This document shows positions 1 to 9,752 of a DNA stretch of 64,000 nt, in pieces. The stretch comes from Pasteurellaceae bacterium. GTDB taxonomy: Bacteria > Pseudomonadota > Gammaproteobacteria > Enterobacterales > Pasteurellaceae. The stretch is from the NCBI GenBank assembly GCA_030527795.1, contig JAUNAB010000009.1, forward strand, positions 1 to 64,000, read 5' to 3'. A program made the position numbers and the translations under genes. The notes under the pieces were generated by a model. It had not been told where the DNA came from. It ran no database searches and saw only the letters and a program-made list of their open reading frames with translations. Numbering within the stretch: the first letter of the stretch is position 1; every line of letters starts with the position of its first letter.

Positions 1-41
1 TAAATCAGGGAGACATTAAAGCAGAAATCAATGATAACAAT

Positions 42-87
42 AAAAACCGCGGTCAAAATTTTTAGGATTTTTTTGACCGCGTTTTTT
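42..87. terminator. Inverted uptake-sequence pair, terminator
   Basis: One repeat copy (AACCGCGGTCAAAA) faces a second, slightly shorter copy (TTTTGACCGCG) and a T run follows, giving a bidirectional intrinsic terminator. It would end whatever gene lies left of the window and insulate arcB. Confidence 0.8.
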
Positions 88-197
88 AGGAATTGATCTT
101 TTATTTCAAGCGATAGATGAGAATAAATAACGACTTTGATTGCTATTTTCTTTGGGTAGATTACAATGCATTTATTCATTTCTTTGTGGTTTTCTCT

Positions 198-2009
198 ATG
201 AAAAACTTACGCTATTTTGCACAACGTTATATTGATTGGTTAATCAAGTTAGGGCGACTTCGCTTTTCGTTGATGGGTTTCTTTATTCTTGCTGTATTGG
301 CACTTTGTACGCACATTGTTTTGAGCTATGCAATTACGGGAGAAATTCATTGGGAAAGCCTATTATATTCTATTATTTTTGGATTAATTTCTGCCCCTTT
401 TGTGATCTATTTCTTTACGTTATTAGTCGAGCAGCTTGAGTTATCGCGTCAGCATTTAGCGAAATCGGTAGTGGATTTGAAGCAAGAAATTGATGAACGT
501 ATTTTAGCTGAACAACGGCTAGCTCAGGCGGATCAAAATAAGATGCGATTGATGACAACGATTAGCCACGAGCTGCGTACGCCGTTGAATGGAATTGTGG
601 GATTAAGCCAAATTTTGCTTGATAGCCAGTTGGATGAACAGCAGCGGAATTATCTTAATACTATTCATATGAGTGTGATGTCATTGGGCTATATTTTTAA
701 TGATATTATTGATTTAGAAAAGATTGATGGGAAGAAGATTGCCCTTTATCAACGCGAAAGTGATTTCATCAGTTTGCTTGATGATATTCAAAATATTGGT
801 TGCTTAATGGCAGAGCAGAAAGGGTTAGGATTTAGTTTAAACCGCGGACAAAATTTGCCACATTTTTTACATTTGGATGGGACAAGATTAAGTCAAATTC
901 TGTGGAATTTGGTCAATAATGCGGTGAAGTTTACGCATCGTGGCAAGATAACGGTATCGGTGAATCGTTTATCAGAACAAGAATATGAGTTTGTGGTGCG
1001 AGATACAGGACAGGGCATTCCCACGGCAGATTTAGATAATATTTTTATGATGTATTATCAGGTTGCCGATAATCAGCATAAGCCCGCAGGCAGTGGGATT
1101 GGTTTGGCTATTTCAAGAAATATCGCTCAGTTAATGGGGGGGGATTTAACAGTACAAAGTGAATTGGGTCAAGGTTCTGCTTTTCGTTTGACGATTCGTG
1201 CGCAGGAAAGTGAGAAAAATACGTTACCACAAAATACTGTGCAGTCACTTGGGTTACATATTTTATTAGTAGAAGATATTGAGTTGAATGTTGTGGTTGC
1301 CAGATCATTATTAGAGAAATTGGGTTGCGAAGTTGATGTTGCGATGACAGGTAAGCAAGCATTTGAATTATTTGAGAAAAATACTTATGATTTGCTCTTA
1401 TTGGATATTCAATTACCCGATATGACGGGGTTTGATATTGCACGTCAGCTACGCCAAGATTATGAACAAGATAACTATGATTACTTGCCATTATTGGTGG
1501 CATTGACGGCAAATGTAATGCAAGATAAGGCTCAATATCAGGCTCAGGGTATGGATGATGTATTGCGAAAACCCTTGTCATTAGATGCGTTATCAGAATG
1601 TTTACAGCGTTATTTTTCCGTAGAAATTGGGACGACATTACAGCAGGAGAAGGAACAATCTGAGGTTTTAAATCTTAGCTTATTAAATGAGTTAGGCTCT
1701 ATGCTTGGCACGACATTTATTCAGCAAAATCTCGCGTTATTTGAGCAAACGATGCCCAGTTATATGGATGAGTTGCATCAGGCATTTCGCCAATTTAAGC
1801 AAGATGCGATTTATCGTCAACAAGTGGCAGACATTGCACATAAAATTAAAGGGGCAGCAGCGGCATTAGGGTTAAGCCAAATTCAACGGGTCGCCGAATT
1901 TGCTCAACACGAACAACAAGAAAATTGGGATAAGCATATTGCTGATTGGGTAACTCAGTTGTCGGATTGGCAAAGCAATGTGATTGCATTGAAACAGTGG
2001 CTAGATTAA
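198..2009 (+). CDS. arcB: Aerobic respiration control hybrid sensor kinase ArcB
   Basis: Membrane sensor kinase that phosphorylates ArcA under low oxygen. With the ATG at 198 it is 603 aa; an in-frame ATG at 117 would add 27 residues that look unlike ArcB, so 198 is preferred although neither has a clear Shine-Dalgarno. Two membrane segments (about residues 20-45 and 55-80) are followed by a short coiled coil, a HisKA domain (SHELRTPLNG, phospho-His near 124), an ATPase domain (NNAVKF, DTGQGIP, GSGIGLAI), a receiver domain (LLLLDIQLPD, Asp near 403) and an HPt domain (AHKIKGAAAALG, His near 548). There is no PAS domain; E. coli ArcB is about 778 aa and has one, whereas Haemophilus ArcB is similarly short. 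A repeat copy lies inside at 841. Confidence 0.96.
   Translation: MKNLRYFAQRYIDWLIKLGRLRFSLMGFFILAVLALCTHIVLSYAITGEIHWESLLYSIIFGLISAPFVIYFFTLLVEQLELSRQHLAKSVVDLKQEIDERILAEQRLAQADQNKMRLMTTISHELRTPLNGIVGLSQILLDSQLDEQQRNYLNTIHMSVMSLGYIFNDIIDLEKIDGKKIALYQRESDFISLLDDIQNIGCLMAEQKGLGFSLNRGQNLPHFLHLDGTRLSQILWNLVNNAVKFTHRGKITVSVNRLSEQEYEFVVRDTGQGIPTADLDNIFMMYYQVADNQHKPAGSGIGLAISRNIAQLMGGDLTVQSELGQGSAFRLTIRAQESEKNTLPQNTVQSLGLHILLVEDIELNVVVARSLLEKLGCEVDVAMTGKQAFELFEKNTYDLLLLDIQLPDMTGFDIARQLRQDYEQDNYDYLPLLVALTANVMQDKAQYQAQGMDDVLRKPLSLDALSECLQRYFSVEIGTTLQQEKEQSEVLNLSLLNELGSMLGTTFIQQNLALFEQTMPSYMDELHQAFRQFKQDAIYRQQVADIAHKIKGAAAALGLSQIQRVAEFAQHEQQENWDKHIADWVTQLSDWQSNVIALKQWLD
841..856 (+). repeat. Uptake-sequence-like repeat inside arcB
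   Basis: AACCGCGGACAAAATT, one base from the commonest form; the coding sequence absorbs it between the HisKA and ATPase domains. Confidence 0.6.
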
Positions 2010-2010
2010 C

Positions 2011-2054
2011 AAAACCGCGGTCAAAAATTCTCTCGTTTTTTTGACCGCGGTTTA
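2011..2054. terminator. Convergent terminator between arcB and fur (inverted repeat copies)
   Basis: Two full copies of AACCGCGGTCAAAA face each other around a short loop, with A and T runs on the outside. It can terminate arcB on the plus strand and fur on the minus strand. Confidence 0.9.
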
Positions 2055-2086
2055 GGATAGAATCTCGGCGAGTACCGAGTAGAACG

Positions 2087-2524
2087 TTAATTATTTTCGC
2101 ATTTATCAATATCGCTACATTTGCCGTAGAGATATAAATTATGAGTTTCTAACTTGATACCATGTTGTTTGCTGATTTCTTGTTGACGACGCTCAATCAC
2201 TTCATCATTAAATTCAAACACTTTGCCACAATCCACACAAATAATGTGATCGTGATGTTCTGTTGGGGCAAGCTCAAATACTGATTTCGTCCCTTCAAAG
2301 TTATGACGAGTCAAAATATTGGCTTCATCAAATTGATTGAGTACGCGGTAAACCGTGGCTAACCCAATTTCTTCGCCTTTTTCAAGCAGTAATTTATAAA
2401 CATCTTCGGCTGAAAAGTGTTGCATTTTGTCTTTATTTTCTTGCATTAATGCGAGAATGGTAAGACGTGGCTCAGTAATTTTCAAGCCTGCTTTTTTAAG
2501 CAATTTGATGTTTTCTTCTGACAT
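2087..2524 (-). CDS. fur: Ferric uptake regulator Fur
   Basis: Iron-dependent repressor, 145 aa, a typical length. The N-terminal winged helix (about 1-80) is followed by the metal-binding HHDHIICVDCG segment (His 90, His 91, His 93, Cys 96, Cys 99) and a C-terminal CSDIDKC second zinc motif. The start has GGAGAG upstream. It is the last gene of ybfE-fldA-fur on the minus strand, 21 bp downstream of fldA, the same order as in E. coli, so it is probably co-transcribed with flavodoxin. Confidence 0.98.
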   Translation of the reverse strand: MSEENIKLLKKAGLKITEPRLTILALMQENKDKMQHFSAEDVYKLLLEKGEEIGLATVYRVLNQFDEANILTRHNFEGTKSVFELAPTEHHDHIICVDCGKVFEFNDEVIERRQQEISKQHGIKLETHNLYLYGKCSDIDKCENN

Positions 2525-2545
2525 TTTTCTCTCCTTGCGCTTTGC

Positions 2546-3070
2546 TTATGCGAGTTCAGCTAGGCACATTTCTTCGTAAACTTGTTCAACCCAAGTTTTC
2601 ACACGTTCTGCGGTGAGTTCAGGTTGGCGATCTTCATCAATACACAAGCCTACAAAGGTGTTTTCATCAATAAGGGCTTGTGATGAGTCAAAGTTATAGC
2701 CTTCCGTTGGCCAGTTGCCCACAATAATTGCCCCGTGCGGTTCAATAATGTTACGCACGGTTCCCATTGCATCGCAAAAATATTCTGCGTAATCTTCTTG
2801 ATCTCCGCAACCAAATATCGCAACCAGTTTGTCGGTAAAGTCAATTTCTTCTAAGATTGGGAAGAAATCATCCCAATCGCATTGGGCTTCGCCATAATAC
2901 CAAGTTGGAATTCCAAATAATAAGAAATCGTAGCTTTCGATATCTTCTTTTGTGCTTTTCGCGATATCGCGAATATCAACTAATTCATTGCCTAGTTGTT
3001 TTTGGATCATTTTAGCAATATTTTCTGTATTGCCTGTATCGCTACCGTAAAATACACCAACAATCGCCAT
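2546..3070 (-). CDS. fldA: Flavodoxin FldA
   Basis: Long-chain flavodoxin, 174 aa, a cytoplasmic FMN electron carrier that replaces ferredoxin when iron is scarce. The N-terminal phosphate loop GSDTGNTENIAK (residues 9-20) and the isoalloxazine-binding segments PTWYYGEAQ and GCGDQEDYAEYF are intact. It sits between ybfE and fur, 17 bp after ybfE and 21 bp before fur. The clustering with fur suggests iron-linked expression, and a possible Fur site lies upstream of ybfE. Confidence 0.98.
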   Translation of the reverse strand: MAIVGVFYGSDTGNTENIAKMIQKQLGNELVDIRDIAKSTKEDIESYDFLLFGIPTWYYGEAQCDWDDFFPILEEIDFTDKLVAIFGCGDQEDYAEYFCDAMGTVRNIIEPHGAIIVGNWPTEGYNFDSSQALIDENTFVGLCIDEDRQPELTAERVKTWVEQVYEEMCLAELA

Positions 3071-3087
3071 GTAAAGTACCTGTGTTC

Positions 3088-3360
3088 TTAAAGAGTAAAA
3101 TAATTTTGTAAAATGTGTTCAATCAATTCCGATCGACTAACGTTGCGCGTTGCCGCTAACTCTTCGAGTTGCAAAATCAAATCCTGATGTAACTTTAGTT
3201 CTACTCGGCGGAGTCCGCAAGATTTATCTCGCCGTAGTTGGTTGCGTTTATTGATTCGGATTTGTTGCTCTCTTGTCAGTGGATTTGTTTTTGGGCGCCC
3301 AATTTTAGGTACGTTAGCGAACAGATCTAAGGTTATGCAATCTGCATCTTGCTTTGCCAT
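3088..3360 (-). CDS. ybfE: YbfE family small DNA-binding-like protein
   Basis: Small basic protein of 90 aa from the ATG at 3360; an in-frame ATG at 3414 would add 18 unlikely residues. The C-terminal half (RRVELKLHQDLILQLEELA...SRSELIEHILQNY) looks like a ribbon-helix-helix fold, preceded by a basic KRNQLRRDK stretch. The E. coli orthologue is described as LexA-regulated and of unknown role; no LexA box was seen here. The start codon is preceded not by a purine-rich site but by a copy of the CCGCGGT repeat six bases away. Confidence 0.85.
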   Translation of the reverse strand: MAKQDADCITLDLFANVPKIGRPKTNPLTREQQIRINKRNQLRRDKSCGLRRVELKLHQDLILQLEELAATRNVSRSELIEHILQNYFTL

Positions 3361-3422
3361 TTTTTTACCGCGGTGCCGTTGGAAAATCACTGAAAAAATA
3401 AAAAGTGAATTCACATTTATTT

Positions 3423-3442
3423 GATAAATAAGAATGAGAATC
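3423..3442 (-). promoter_or_regulatory. Possible Fur box upstream of ybfE-fldA-fur
   Basis: GATAAATAAGAATGAGAATC resembles the Fur operator, chiefly in AATGAGAAT (8 of 9 against AATGATAAT). An extended -10 (TGGTATAGT) reads toward ybfE with its -10 hexamer at 3463-3468, placing the box just downstream of the start point. Imperfect, so tentative. Confidence 0.4.
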
Positions 3443-3530
3443 TACTTTAGGAAATCCTGCTAACTATACCATAAAATTTATCGTAATTAAACAATCAGGC
3501 TTTATTTTATTGATAGGTACAGGTTGATCG

Positions 3531-4316
3531 TTATTTTGTTAAGAATCGTTCGATGGCTCGAATGACTAAATCGGGTTTCTCGGCATGTACCCAATGTCCT
3601 GCACCATTAATCGTAAACGCACGTGCTTGCGGAAATTGTTGAATAATAGTTTGCTGATCTTTTGCTTGGATATAATCGGACAATCCCCCCTTAATAAATA
3701 AGGTAGGTTGGTTATATTGAATGGGTTGCCACGCCATTAGGTTGGGATAGTTTTGCCAAAGTGCACTAAGGTGAAAGCGAAAACGTTCGGACGAATTTGC
3801 ATCAAAGGATTTTAACATAAATTGTTGTACAGACTCTGAGTGAATATGTTCAGCGAGCAAAGGTTTTGCTTGTTGGCGTGTGGTTACGCTCGCATTTTTT
3901 ACTGCAAATAGCCCAGCAAACACATCATTATGTCCATTGCTTGGGTAGGTGATGGGTGCCATATCAATCACAATCAAACGTTTTATTCTATTAGGTTGCA
4001 ATGCCGCCAGTTGCATTGCTACTTTTCCGCCCATTGAATGCCCAACGACGATAATTTGTTCAAGTTGTAATGCATCAAGTAGGCGTAGTACATCTTGTGC
4101 CATTAATGGATAATCCATTATTTCGGATTGAAAACTTTGCCCGTGGTTGCGTAAATCAAGGCGTAAAATTGGGTAGTTTTCTACAAATGCCCGTGCGATA
4201 ACGCCAAGATTATTTAAATCACCAAATAAACCGTGGATAAACACGATTGTTGGTAAGTCATTAGGGGATGAAGATGGGGTAAATTGATAATGTAATAATT
4301 GATTTGGATTGTTCAT
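3531..4316 (-). CDS. ybfF: Alpha/beta-hydrolase esterase YbfF
   Basis: Cytoplasmic esterase, 261 aa, in the YbfF group acting on acyl thioesters and small esters in vitro. It shows the oxyanion strand VFIHGLFGD (about 25-33), the nucleophile elbow GHSMGG (Ser 94) and the catalytic His in GAGHWVHAEKPD (His 241). It lies directly upstream of ybfE on the same strand and is divergent from seqA, as in E. coli. The 170-bp gap to ybfE has its own promoter-like sequence, so the two may be separate transcripts. Physiological substrate unknown. Confidence 0.93.
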   Translation of the reverse strand: MNNPNQLLHYQFTPSSSPNDLPTIVFIHGLFGDLNNLGVIARAFVENYPILRLDLRNHGQSFQSEIMDYPLMAQDVLRLLDALQLEQIIVVGHSMGGKVAMQLAALQPNRIKRLIVIDMAPITYPSNGHNDVFAGLFAVKNASVTTRQQAKPLLAEHIHSESVQQFMLKSFDANSSERFRFHLSALWQNYPNLMAWQPIQYNQPTLFIKGGLSDYIQAKDQQTIIQQFPQARAFTINGAGHWVHAEKPDLVIRAIERFLTK

Positions 4317-4345
4317 TTTCCGTGGAGAATTTACTTGAAAGTCGT

Positions 4346-4351
4346 TATAAT
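4346..4351 (+). promoter_or_regulatory. -10 element for seqA
   Basis: A consensus TATAAT lies 48 bp before the seqA ATG within the near-palindrome GTCGTTATAATGAC in the seqA/ybfF divergent gap. No convincing -35 was found 17 bp upstream. Confidence 0.45.
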
Positions 4352-4398
4352 GACGAAATTTCCGTGATGGATCAAGTGATTTAACAAGAGAGTTGCCT

Positions 4399-5052
4399 AT
4401 GAAGATTATTGAAGTTGATGAAGAACTGTATCAATATATTGCTTGTCAAACGCAGTCAATTGGCGAGAGTGCGTCGGATATTTTACGCCGTTTATTGAAT
4501 TTACCTTCCATGGCGTTAGCTTTTCAGTCCCTTGAGTCGGTGAAACAGTCTGAAACCGCGGACAAAAAATCCAATGGATTTTCTGAGCAACAATCATCAT
4601 CGGCAAGCAAAAATACGACCGTGGTAAAATCGGTCGTAGAGCAGGAGACAAAAGAAACAAAACCTGAGCCTGTAAAAGTTGAGCAAAATGTGTCGCAAAT
4701 TAGCCAACAATTACATAATTTGCTCAATTCAACTCAATTTAACAATGAAAGTAAAACAGTTGTCCGTTTCCTAGCTATTTTAAGTGTGCTTTATCAAGCG
4801 AATACTCAGGCATTTGCTAAAGCGATTGAACAAGATGAAGTGCAAGGTCGTACACGAACCTATTTTGCACGTGATGAACAGACTTTACTTGCGACGGGCA
4901 ATCATACCAAACCGAAACCGATACCAAATAGCCCTTATTGGGTCATTACGAATAATAATTCAGGGCGTAAAATGTTAATGCTTGAACGCACAATGCAAGC
5001 AATGGCATTACCGAATGAATTGATTAGCCAAATCCGACCTTATATTAAATAA
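4399..5052 (+). CDS. seqA: Negative modulator of replication initiation SeqA
   Basis: SeqA binds hemimethylated GATC sites, sequesters oriC and organises new DNA behind the fork. It is 217 aa from the ATG at 4399, chosen over a TTG at 4393 because GAGAG is well spaced for the ATG. The N-terminal multimerisation helix (MKIIEVDEELYQYIA...SASDILRRLL, 1-35) and the C-terminal DNA-binding domain (QGRTRTYFARDEQTLLATG, SGRKMLMLERTM) are clear. The low-complexity linker between them (about 50-100) is longer than in E. coli SeqA (181 aa) and carries a repeat copy. menE follows after 1 bp. Confidence 0.96.
   Translation: MKIIEVDEELYQYIACQTQSIGESASDILRRLLNLPSMALAFQSLESVKQSETADKKSNGFSEQQSSSASKNTTVVKSVVEQETKETKPEPVKVEQNVSQISQQLHNLLNSTQFNNESKTVVRFLAILSVLYQANTQAFAKAIEQDEVQGRTRTYFARDEQTLLATGNHTKPKPIPNSPYWVITNNNSGRKMLMLERTMQAMALPNELISQIRPYIK
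4554..4570 (+). repeat. Uptake-sequence-like repeat in the seqA linker
   Basis: AACCGCGGACAAAAAAT encodes the TADKK peptide in the flexible linker between the two SeqA domains. Confidence 0.65.
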
Positions 5053-5053
5053 T

Positions 5054-6394
5054 ATGCTTTGGCAAACTCACGCTCAATGTCGTCCCTTAACTCAAACCGC
5101 CTTGCGAACTTCGCAGGGCGTGCTTTTTACTTGGGTTGAGCTGTGCGAGCAGATTGATAATGTCGCAAAGATCTTAGCGAATGAGTCTATTGGACAAGAC
5201 TATGCGTTGGCACTCTACGGCAAAAATAGCGAAACGTTACTATTTTATTATCTTGCAGCATTACAACTGGGTGCGAGAGTGCTATGCTTAAACCCTACTT
5301 TAGGTATTGAACGAGCGAAAGCTCTCTGTTTACAACATCAAATTTCTTATTTGATTGATCTTAATGAGAAAGAATGTTGCTATCATTTTGAGCAACCTGC
5401 TTTGCCACAATCTCAAGGAATGACGATGACATTAACATCGGGATCCAGTGGTACACCTAAAGCTGTTTTACATCATATTGATGCACATCTTGCCAATGCG
5501 AAAGGGGTTTGCCAATTAATGACGGTAAATCAGCACAGCAAGTGGCTATTGTCGTTGCCTTTATATCACGTGTCAGGGCAAGGCATTGTTTGGCGTTGGT
5601 TATTGTCGGGTTGCCAATTGCAGTTAAGTAGCGATGATTTTTATGCTGATTTATGTCAAGTTACCCACGCATCGCTTGTGTCAACACAGTTGCAACGCTT
5701 TTATCGTTATTTAGAAACGACAAAAAAATTTTATCAAATTAAACATATTCTCCTTGGCGGTAGCTATATTAGTCGTAAATTAACGCAACCTCTATCATCT
5801 TTGGGTATTCAAGGCTATGTTGGCTATGGAATGACCGAAATGGCATCAACTATTTTTGCGAAAAAATGTGATGAACATTCAAGTGTAGGGCGAGCTTTAC
5901 TTGGGCGAGAGTGTTGTATTCACAATGGCGAAATTTGGTTGCGTGGAGCTGGTATAGGTTTAGGGTATTGGAGAGATAAACAGATTCATTCTCTAGTCAA
6001 TCAAGATGGTTGGCTTGCAACCAAGGATCGGGGGCAGTTGATTGATGGTGAATTATTTATCTATGGGCGTGCCGATAATATGTTTATTTCGGGCGGTGAA
6101 AATATTCAACCAGAAGAAATTGAGTCACTATTGTTGCAATCTGATTTGCTTGAACAAGCCTTTGTTTTACCGATTGATGATGCCGAATTTGGGCAACGCC
6201 CCGTGGCACTGGTGAAATTTAAAGAACATTTTACGCAAACCACGGTCAAAAATTTACGTGTTTTTTTATTAGATAAAATTGAACGCTTTAAACAACCTAT
6301 TGCCTATTATCCTTTGCATATTGAAATGCAAGGGAATATTAAAATTTCACGCAATCAGGTGAAAGCTCAATTAGCACAAATATTAAAGGAGTAA
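5054..6394 (+). CDS. menE: 2-succinylbenzoate-CoA ligase MenE
   Basis: Activates o-succinylbenzoate to its CoA thioester in menaquinone synthesis. At 446 aa it is a compact ANL-superfamily enzyme. Motifs in order: the P-loop TLTSGSSGTPKAV (from about 127), the substrate region LPLYHVSGQGIVWRW, GYGMTEMAS (adenine binding), KDRGQLIDGELFIYGRADNMFISGGENI (hinge) and a C-terminal Lys-bearing NIKISRNQVK. It starts 1 bp after seqA and is followed 3 bp later by mscK, so seqA-menE-mscK look like one transcript. A one-base variant of the repeat (ACCACGGTCAAAAATT) is at 6240. Confidence 0.94.
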   Translation: MLWQTHAQCRPLTQTALRTSQGVLFTWVELCEQIDNVAKILANESIGQDYALALYGKNSETLLFYYLAALQLGARVLCLNPTLGIERAKALCLQHQISYLIDLNEKECCYHFEQPALPQSQGMTMTLTSGSSGTPKAVLHHIDAHLANAKGVCQLMTVNQHSKWLLSLPLYHVSGQGIVWRWLLSGCQLQLSSDDFYADLCQVTHASLVSTQLQRFYRYLETTKKFYQIKHILLGGSYISRKLTQPLSSLGIQGYVGYGMTEMASTIFAKKCDEHSSVGRALLGRECCIHNGEIWLRGAGIGLGYWRDKQIHSLVNQDGWLATKDRGQLIDGELFIYGRADNMFISGGENIQPEEIESLLLQSDLLEQAFVLPIDDAEFGQRPVALVKFKEHFTQTTVKNLRVFLLDKIERFKQPIAYYPLHIEMQGNIKISRNQVKAQLAQILKE

Positions 6395-6397
6395 TGG

Positions 6398-9300
6398 ATG
6401 AATAAATTATTGAGATTGATACTTTTATTGGGGGTAGTTTTAACTAGCCACCTTTCTTTAGCTGTAGATTTGCCCAATGAAAAGGATATTCAAGCACAAT
6501 TAGCTGCTGAGAAAAATGTCAAAACAGAGGATACCAAACAACAAGAAAAAGTGGCGAATTTGGAAGCTACTCTTGGTCTATTACAAGATATTGATAAGCA
6601 ACAAAAAGTGAATCAAGATCTGAAAGACACGATTGATAAATCAACACAGCAATTGGCACAGAGTAAAGCGAATATTGAGAAACTAAAAGCCCAAGCGAAT
6701 GCTCAAAAAACCGATTGGTCAAAACTTTCAGCTACGGAATTACAAGAACGTTTGGTGGATGTACAACAGCAGTTACAGCAGTTGCAAACTACATTGACCC
6801 CATTGAACGCCAAGCTCTCAGCACAAAAAAGTGCACCTGAACGTGCGCAAGCGGGTTTAACTGAAACTTTAAAACGTACGCAAGAAATTAATAATCAATT
6901 AACTGCGGAAGGTATTGATTCTGTATTAAAAACCAAATTAGAAACAGAACAGAATTTATTAACATTAAAAGATAGTTATAATCAGTTATTATTAAGTGGG
7001 AATGATGAGTTAACCGCACTTTATTCTAGTCAAGTTGATGAAAATACCTTAGAGCAACAACAATTACAAACTGAACAAAATGAATTGCAAGATGCGATTA
7101 ATCAACTGAATTTAGAAGAAACTAAGAAGCAAGTTGTACAAGCAACACAATCACAACAACAAAATAGTGCTGAAAATACTAATCCTATTATTGTGAGTGA
7201 ATTAGAATTTAATACCAAATTAACGGAAACATTATTACAACAAACAACTCAATTAAATACCTTATCAAATGATAATCTACGCATCAAAAGTATTTTAGAT
7301 AATTTACAACAAACGCAGCAGAATATTAATGAGCAAATTAGCTCATTACAAGGCACATTAGTTCTTTCACGAATTATTAATAAACAAAAACAAGCCTTGC
7401 CACAAGATAAGTTAATTAAAGGGCTATCCAAGCAAATTACGGATCTACGCGTTAAGTTATTTGATTTATCAGAACTGCGAGATAACTTATCGGATACCGC
7501 GGCGTATATTGCGAATTTAGAGAAAGATAATACGACGCAATTTACTGTTAATGAAAAAAATAAGCTCACCACAATTTCACAAGAACGTCAAAAAGTATTA
7601 AATGATTTAATTAAGCAATTAAATAGTCAACTCACGTTATCCATTAATATTGAATTAAATCAACAACAAGTTCAAACTATTAGTGATAATTTGCAAGCCA
7701 AATTACAACAACAGAGCTTTTGGGTAAGAAGCAATAATGTGATTGATTTAGAATGGGTGAAAAGCTTTCCCCAAGCAGCAATGCTACAAATTAGAGAATT
7801 AACTAAACGATTTAATTTTTCTAATTGGAAAGATAATGCCGTATGGGCAGGATTAATTGTTGCTTTTTTATTAAGTATAACCATTTTTATTCTTCGTCAG
7901 AAAGAAGCTATTAAAAATAAATTAACCGAGATAAATAATAAAATTAAAACGGTTAAAACAGATAGTTTATGGAATACGCCAATTGCTATTCTATTAACCA
8001 TTATTTTATGTTTACCGAGTACGTTAGTTTTTTTATCCGTCATTATTCTTATTACTTATATTTGCTTGCAAGATCCCACTGCAGTTTGGGCGTGGGGAGC
8101 GAAAATGGCAAGTTATTGGCTCTATTTCGCAATGATGTTGGCATTGCTTCGTCCTAATGGATTGGCGATTTGTCATTTTAAACTACCGCAAAAAAGTGCT
8201 GAAAATTTTAGACATACGCTAAAACATTCCGCTTGGATGATTGCATTGTTGCTCAATACGGATGTTTTATCTAACTTAGATATGGGCGTATCTTACGATG
8301 TCGTGGGCGAAGTGTTAACGATAGTGGTGCTGATCCTGATGTTGTTTGTGATTGGTCCTGAGTTTCGGCAGGCGATTTCTTTGCACCAAAATGCGACAGC
8401 AAAAGAACAAGGGCAGTCTTATTTATTAACGTTGGTGCGTATTGTTCTCGCACTGGCACCGATAGTACTTATTGTGCTGATCGTAATGGGTTACTATTAC
8501 ACATCATTGGTGCTCATCGATCATTTGGTCAATTCTTATTTTGCATTTACTACTTGGCTCATTGTGCGTCATTTTGTTTATCGTGAAATTGATGTATATG
8601 CACGCCGTTTAGCTGCACGTCGTTTGCAAGAAAAAAGAGCCGCGGTAGTGCAACAAAATGCCGAAACCGCGGATCAAAATTCGTCTATTTTTAGTGCGCA
8701 AGATGAAACGTTAGCCGTTGGCGAAGTGAAAAAACAAATTTCTCGTATTGCAGACTTTTTGTTGTGGATTGGTTTTTTTGCCTTATTTTATTTTGTGTGG
8801 TCAGATTTAATAACCGTAGCTTATTATTTAGATGGCGTTACGCTGTGGCAACAGACCATTACCACGGATAAAGGCACAGTGTTAGAGTCAGTCACTTTAC
8901 TTAATTTATTGATTGCATTCATTATTCTTGCTGTTTCTTATATTTTGGTTCGCAATATTGGTGCTTTATTAGAAGTGTTAATTTTCTCGCGAGTGAAACT
9001 ATCACAAGGCACGCCTTATACCTTAACCACGTTATTGAGTTATATCATTATTGCAATAGGATTAGCCAGTGCTTTTGCAACGCTTGGTGTATCTTGGGCG
9101 AAATTGCAATGGCTATTGACCGCATTATCCGTGGGGCTAGGTTTTGGTATGCAAGAAATCTTTGCAAATTTTGTGTCAGGTATTATTATCTTGTTTGAAC
9201 GCCCTGTGCGGATCGGTGATATGGTAACGATCAGTTCTTATACGGGAACCGTATCAAAAATTCGTATTCGCACCACAACCTTAGTTGATGCGGATAAAAA

Positions 9301-9715
9301 AGAAGTGATTGTGCCGAATAAAGCCTTCGTCACTGAACGTTTGGTTAACTGGGCATTAACAGATTCGGTGACACGAATTGTCATCCAAATTGGCGTGGCT
9401 TATGGTTCGGATATTGAATTAGTGCGTAAATTATTGTTACAAGCTGCACAGGATTGTCCGAAAGTGTTAAAAGAACCTGCATCAGTGGCATATTTTTTAA
9501 GTTTTGGGGCGAGTACGCTCGATCATGAATTGAGAGCTTATGTTGGCAATTTGAGCGATCGTAATCCGACGATTGACTTTTTAAATCGCCGAATTAATGA
9601 ATTATTTGCGCAACATAATATTGATATTGCATTTAATCAGTTAGATATTTTTATTAAAAATCAACTCACTAATGAAGAAGTGAGAATTGGCGATACAATC
9701 GCATTGACAAAATAG
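6398..9715 (+). CDS. mscK: MscK/KefA-type mechanosensitive channel
   Basis: Very large inner-membrane channel (1105 aa) expected to open under hypo-osmotic tension. A signal peptide (cleavage near residue 22) precedes about 460 residues of Gln-rich periplasmic coiled coil, then many membrane segments (about 480-960), then a C-terminal MscS domain: pore helix and beta region [30 protein letters not shown] and [14 protein letters not shown]. coli MscK is of similar length (about 1120 aa). A cytoplasmic loop near residue 756 carries a repeat copy encoding TADQN. GGAGTAATGG places the ribosome site 3 bp after menE. Some MscK channels need external potassium; that cannot be read here. Confidence 0.92.
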   Translation: MNKLLRLILLLGVVLTSHLSLAVDLPNEKDIQAQLAAEKNVKTEDTKQQEKVANLEATLGLLQDIDKQQKVNQDLKDTIDKSTQQLAQSKANIEKLKAQANAQKTDWSKLSATELQERLVDVQQQLQQLQTTLTPLNAKLSAQKSAPERAQAGLTETLKRTQEINNQLTAEGIDSVLKTKLETEQNLLTLKDSYNQLLLSGNDELTALYSSQVDENTLEQQQLQTEQNELQDAINQLNLEETKKQVVQATQSQQQNSAENTNPIIVSELEFNTKLTETLLQQTTQLNTLSNDNLRIKSILDNLQQTQQNINEQISSLQGTLVLSRIINKQKQALPQDKLIKGLSKQITDLRVKLFDLSELRDNLSDTAAYIANLEKDNTTQFTVNEKNKLTTISQERQKVLNDLIKQLNSQLTLSINIELNQQQVQTISDNLQAKLQQQSFWVRSNNVIDLEWVKSFPQAAMLQIRELTKRFNFSNWKDNAVWAGLIVAFLLSITIFILRQKEAIKNKLTEINNKIKTVKTDSLWNTPIAILLTIILCLPSTLVFLSVIILITYICLQDPTAVWAWGAKMASYWLYFAMMLALLRPNGLAICHFKLPQKSAENFRHTLKHSAWMIALLLNTDVLSNLDMGVSYDVVGEVLTIVVLILMLFVIGPEFRQAISLHQNATAKEQGQSYLLTLVRIVLALAPIVLIVLIVMGYYYTSLVLIDHLVNSYFAFTTWLIVRHFVYREIDVYARRLAARRLQEKRAAVVQQNAETADQNSSIFSAQDETLAVGEVKKQISRIADFLLWIGFFALFYFVWSDLITVAYYLDGVTLWQQTITTDKGTVLESVTLLNLLIAFIILAVSYILVRNIGALLEVLIFSRVKLSQGTPYTLTTLLSYIIIAIGLASAFATLGVSWAKLQWLLTALSVGLGFGMQEIFANFVSGIIILFERPVRIGDMVTISSYTGTVSKIRIRTTTLVDADKKEVIVPNKAFVTERLVNWALTDSVTRIVIQIGVAYGSDIELVRKLLLQAAQDCPKVLKEPASVAYFLSFGASTLDHELRAYVGNLSDRNPTIDFLNRRINELFAQHNIDIAFNQLDIFIKNQLTNEEVRIGDTIALTK
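8664..8682 (+). repeat. Uptake-sequence-like repeat inside mscK
   Basis: AAACCGCGGATCAAAATTC, the variant with one extra A before the TCAAAA tail. It reads TADQN in an apparent cytoplasmic loop. Confidence 0.65.
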
Positions 9716-9752
9716 TTATTGGGCAGAAAAGAAAATTAAGAAGGAAAGCAGT

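Noticed and set aside
3..65. Open frame ending NNKNRGQNF at the left edge
   Set aside because: It could be the end of a gene to the left, but it runs through the left arm of a terminator and is too short to identify.
1108..1638. 176-aa minus-strand frame inside arcB
   Set aside because: Opposite to a clear kinase gene, no ribosome site, no recognisable motif.
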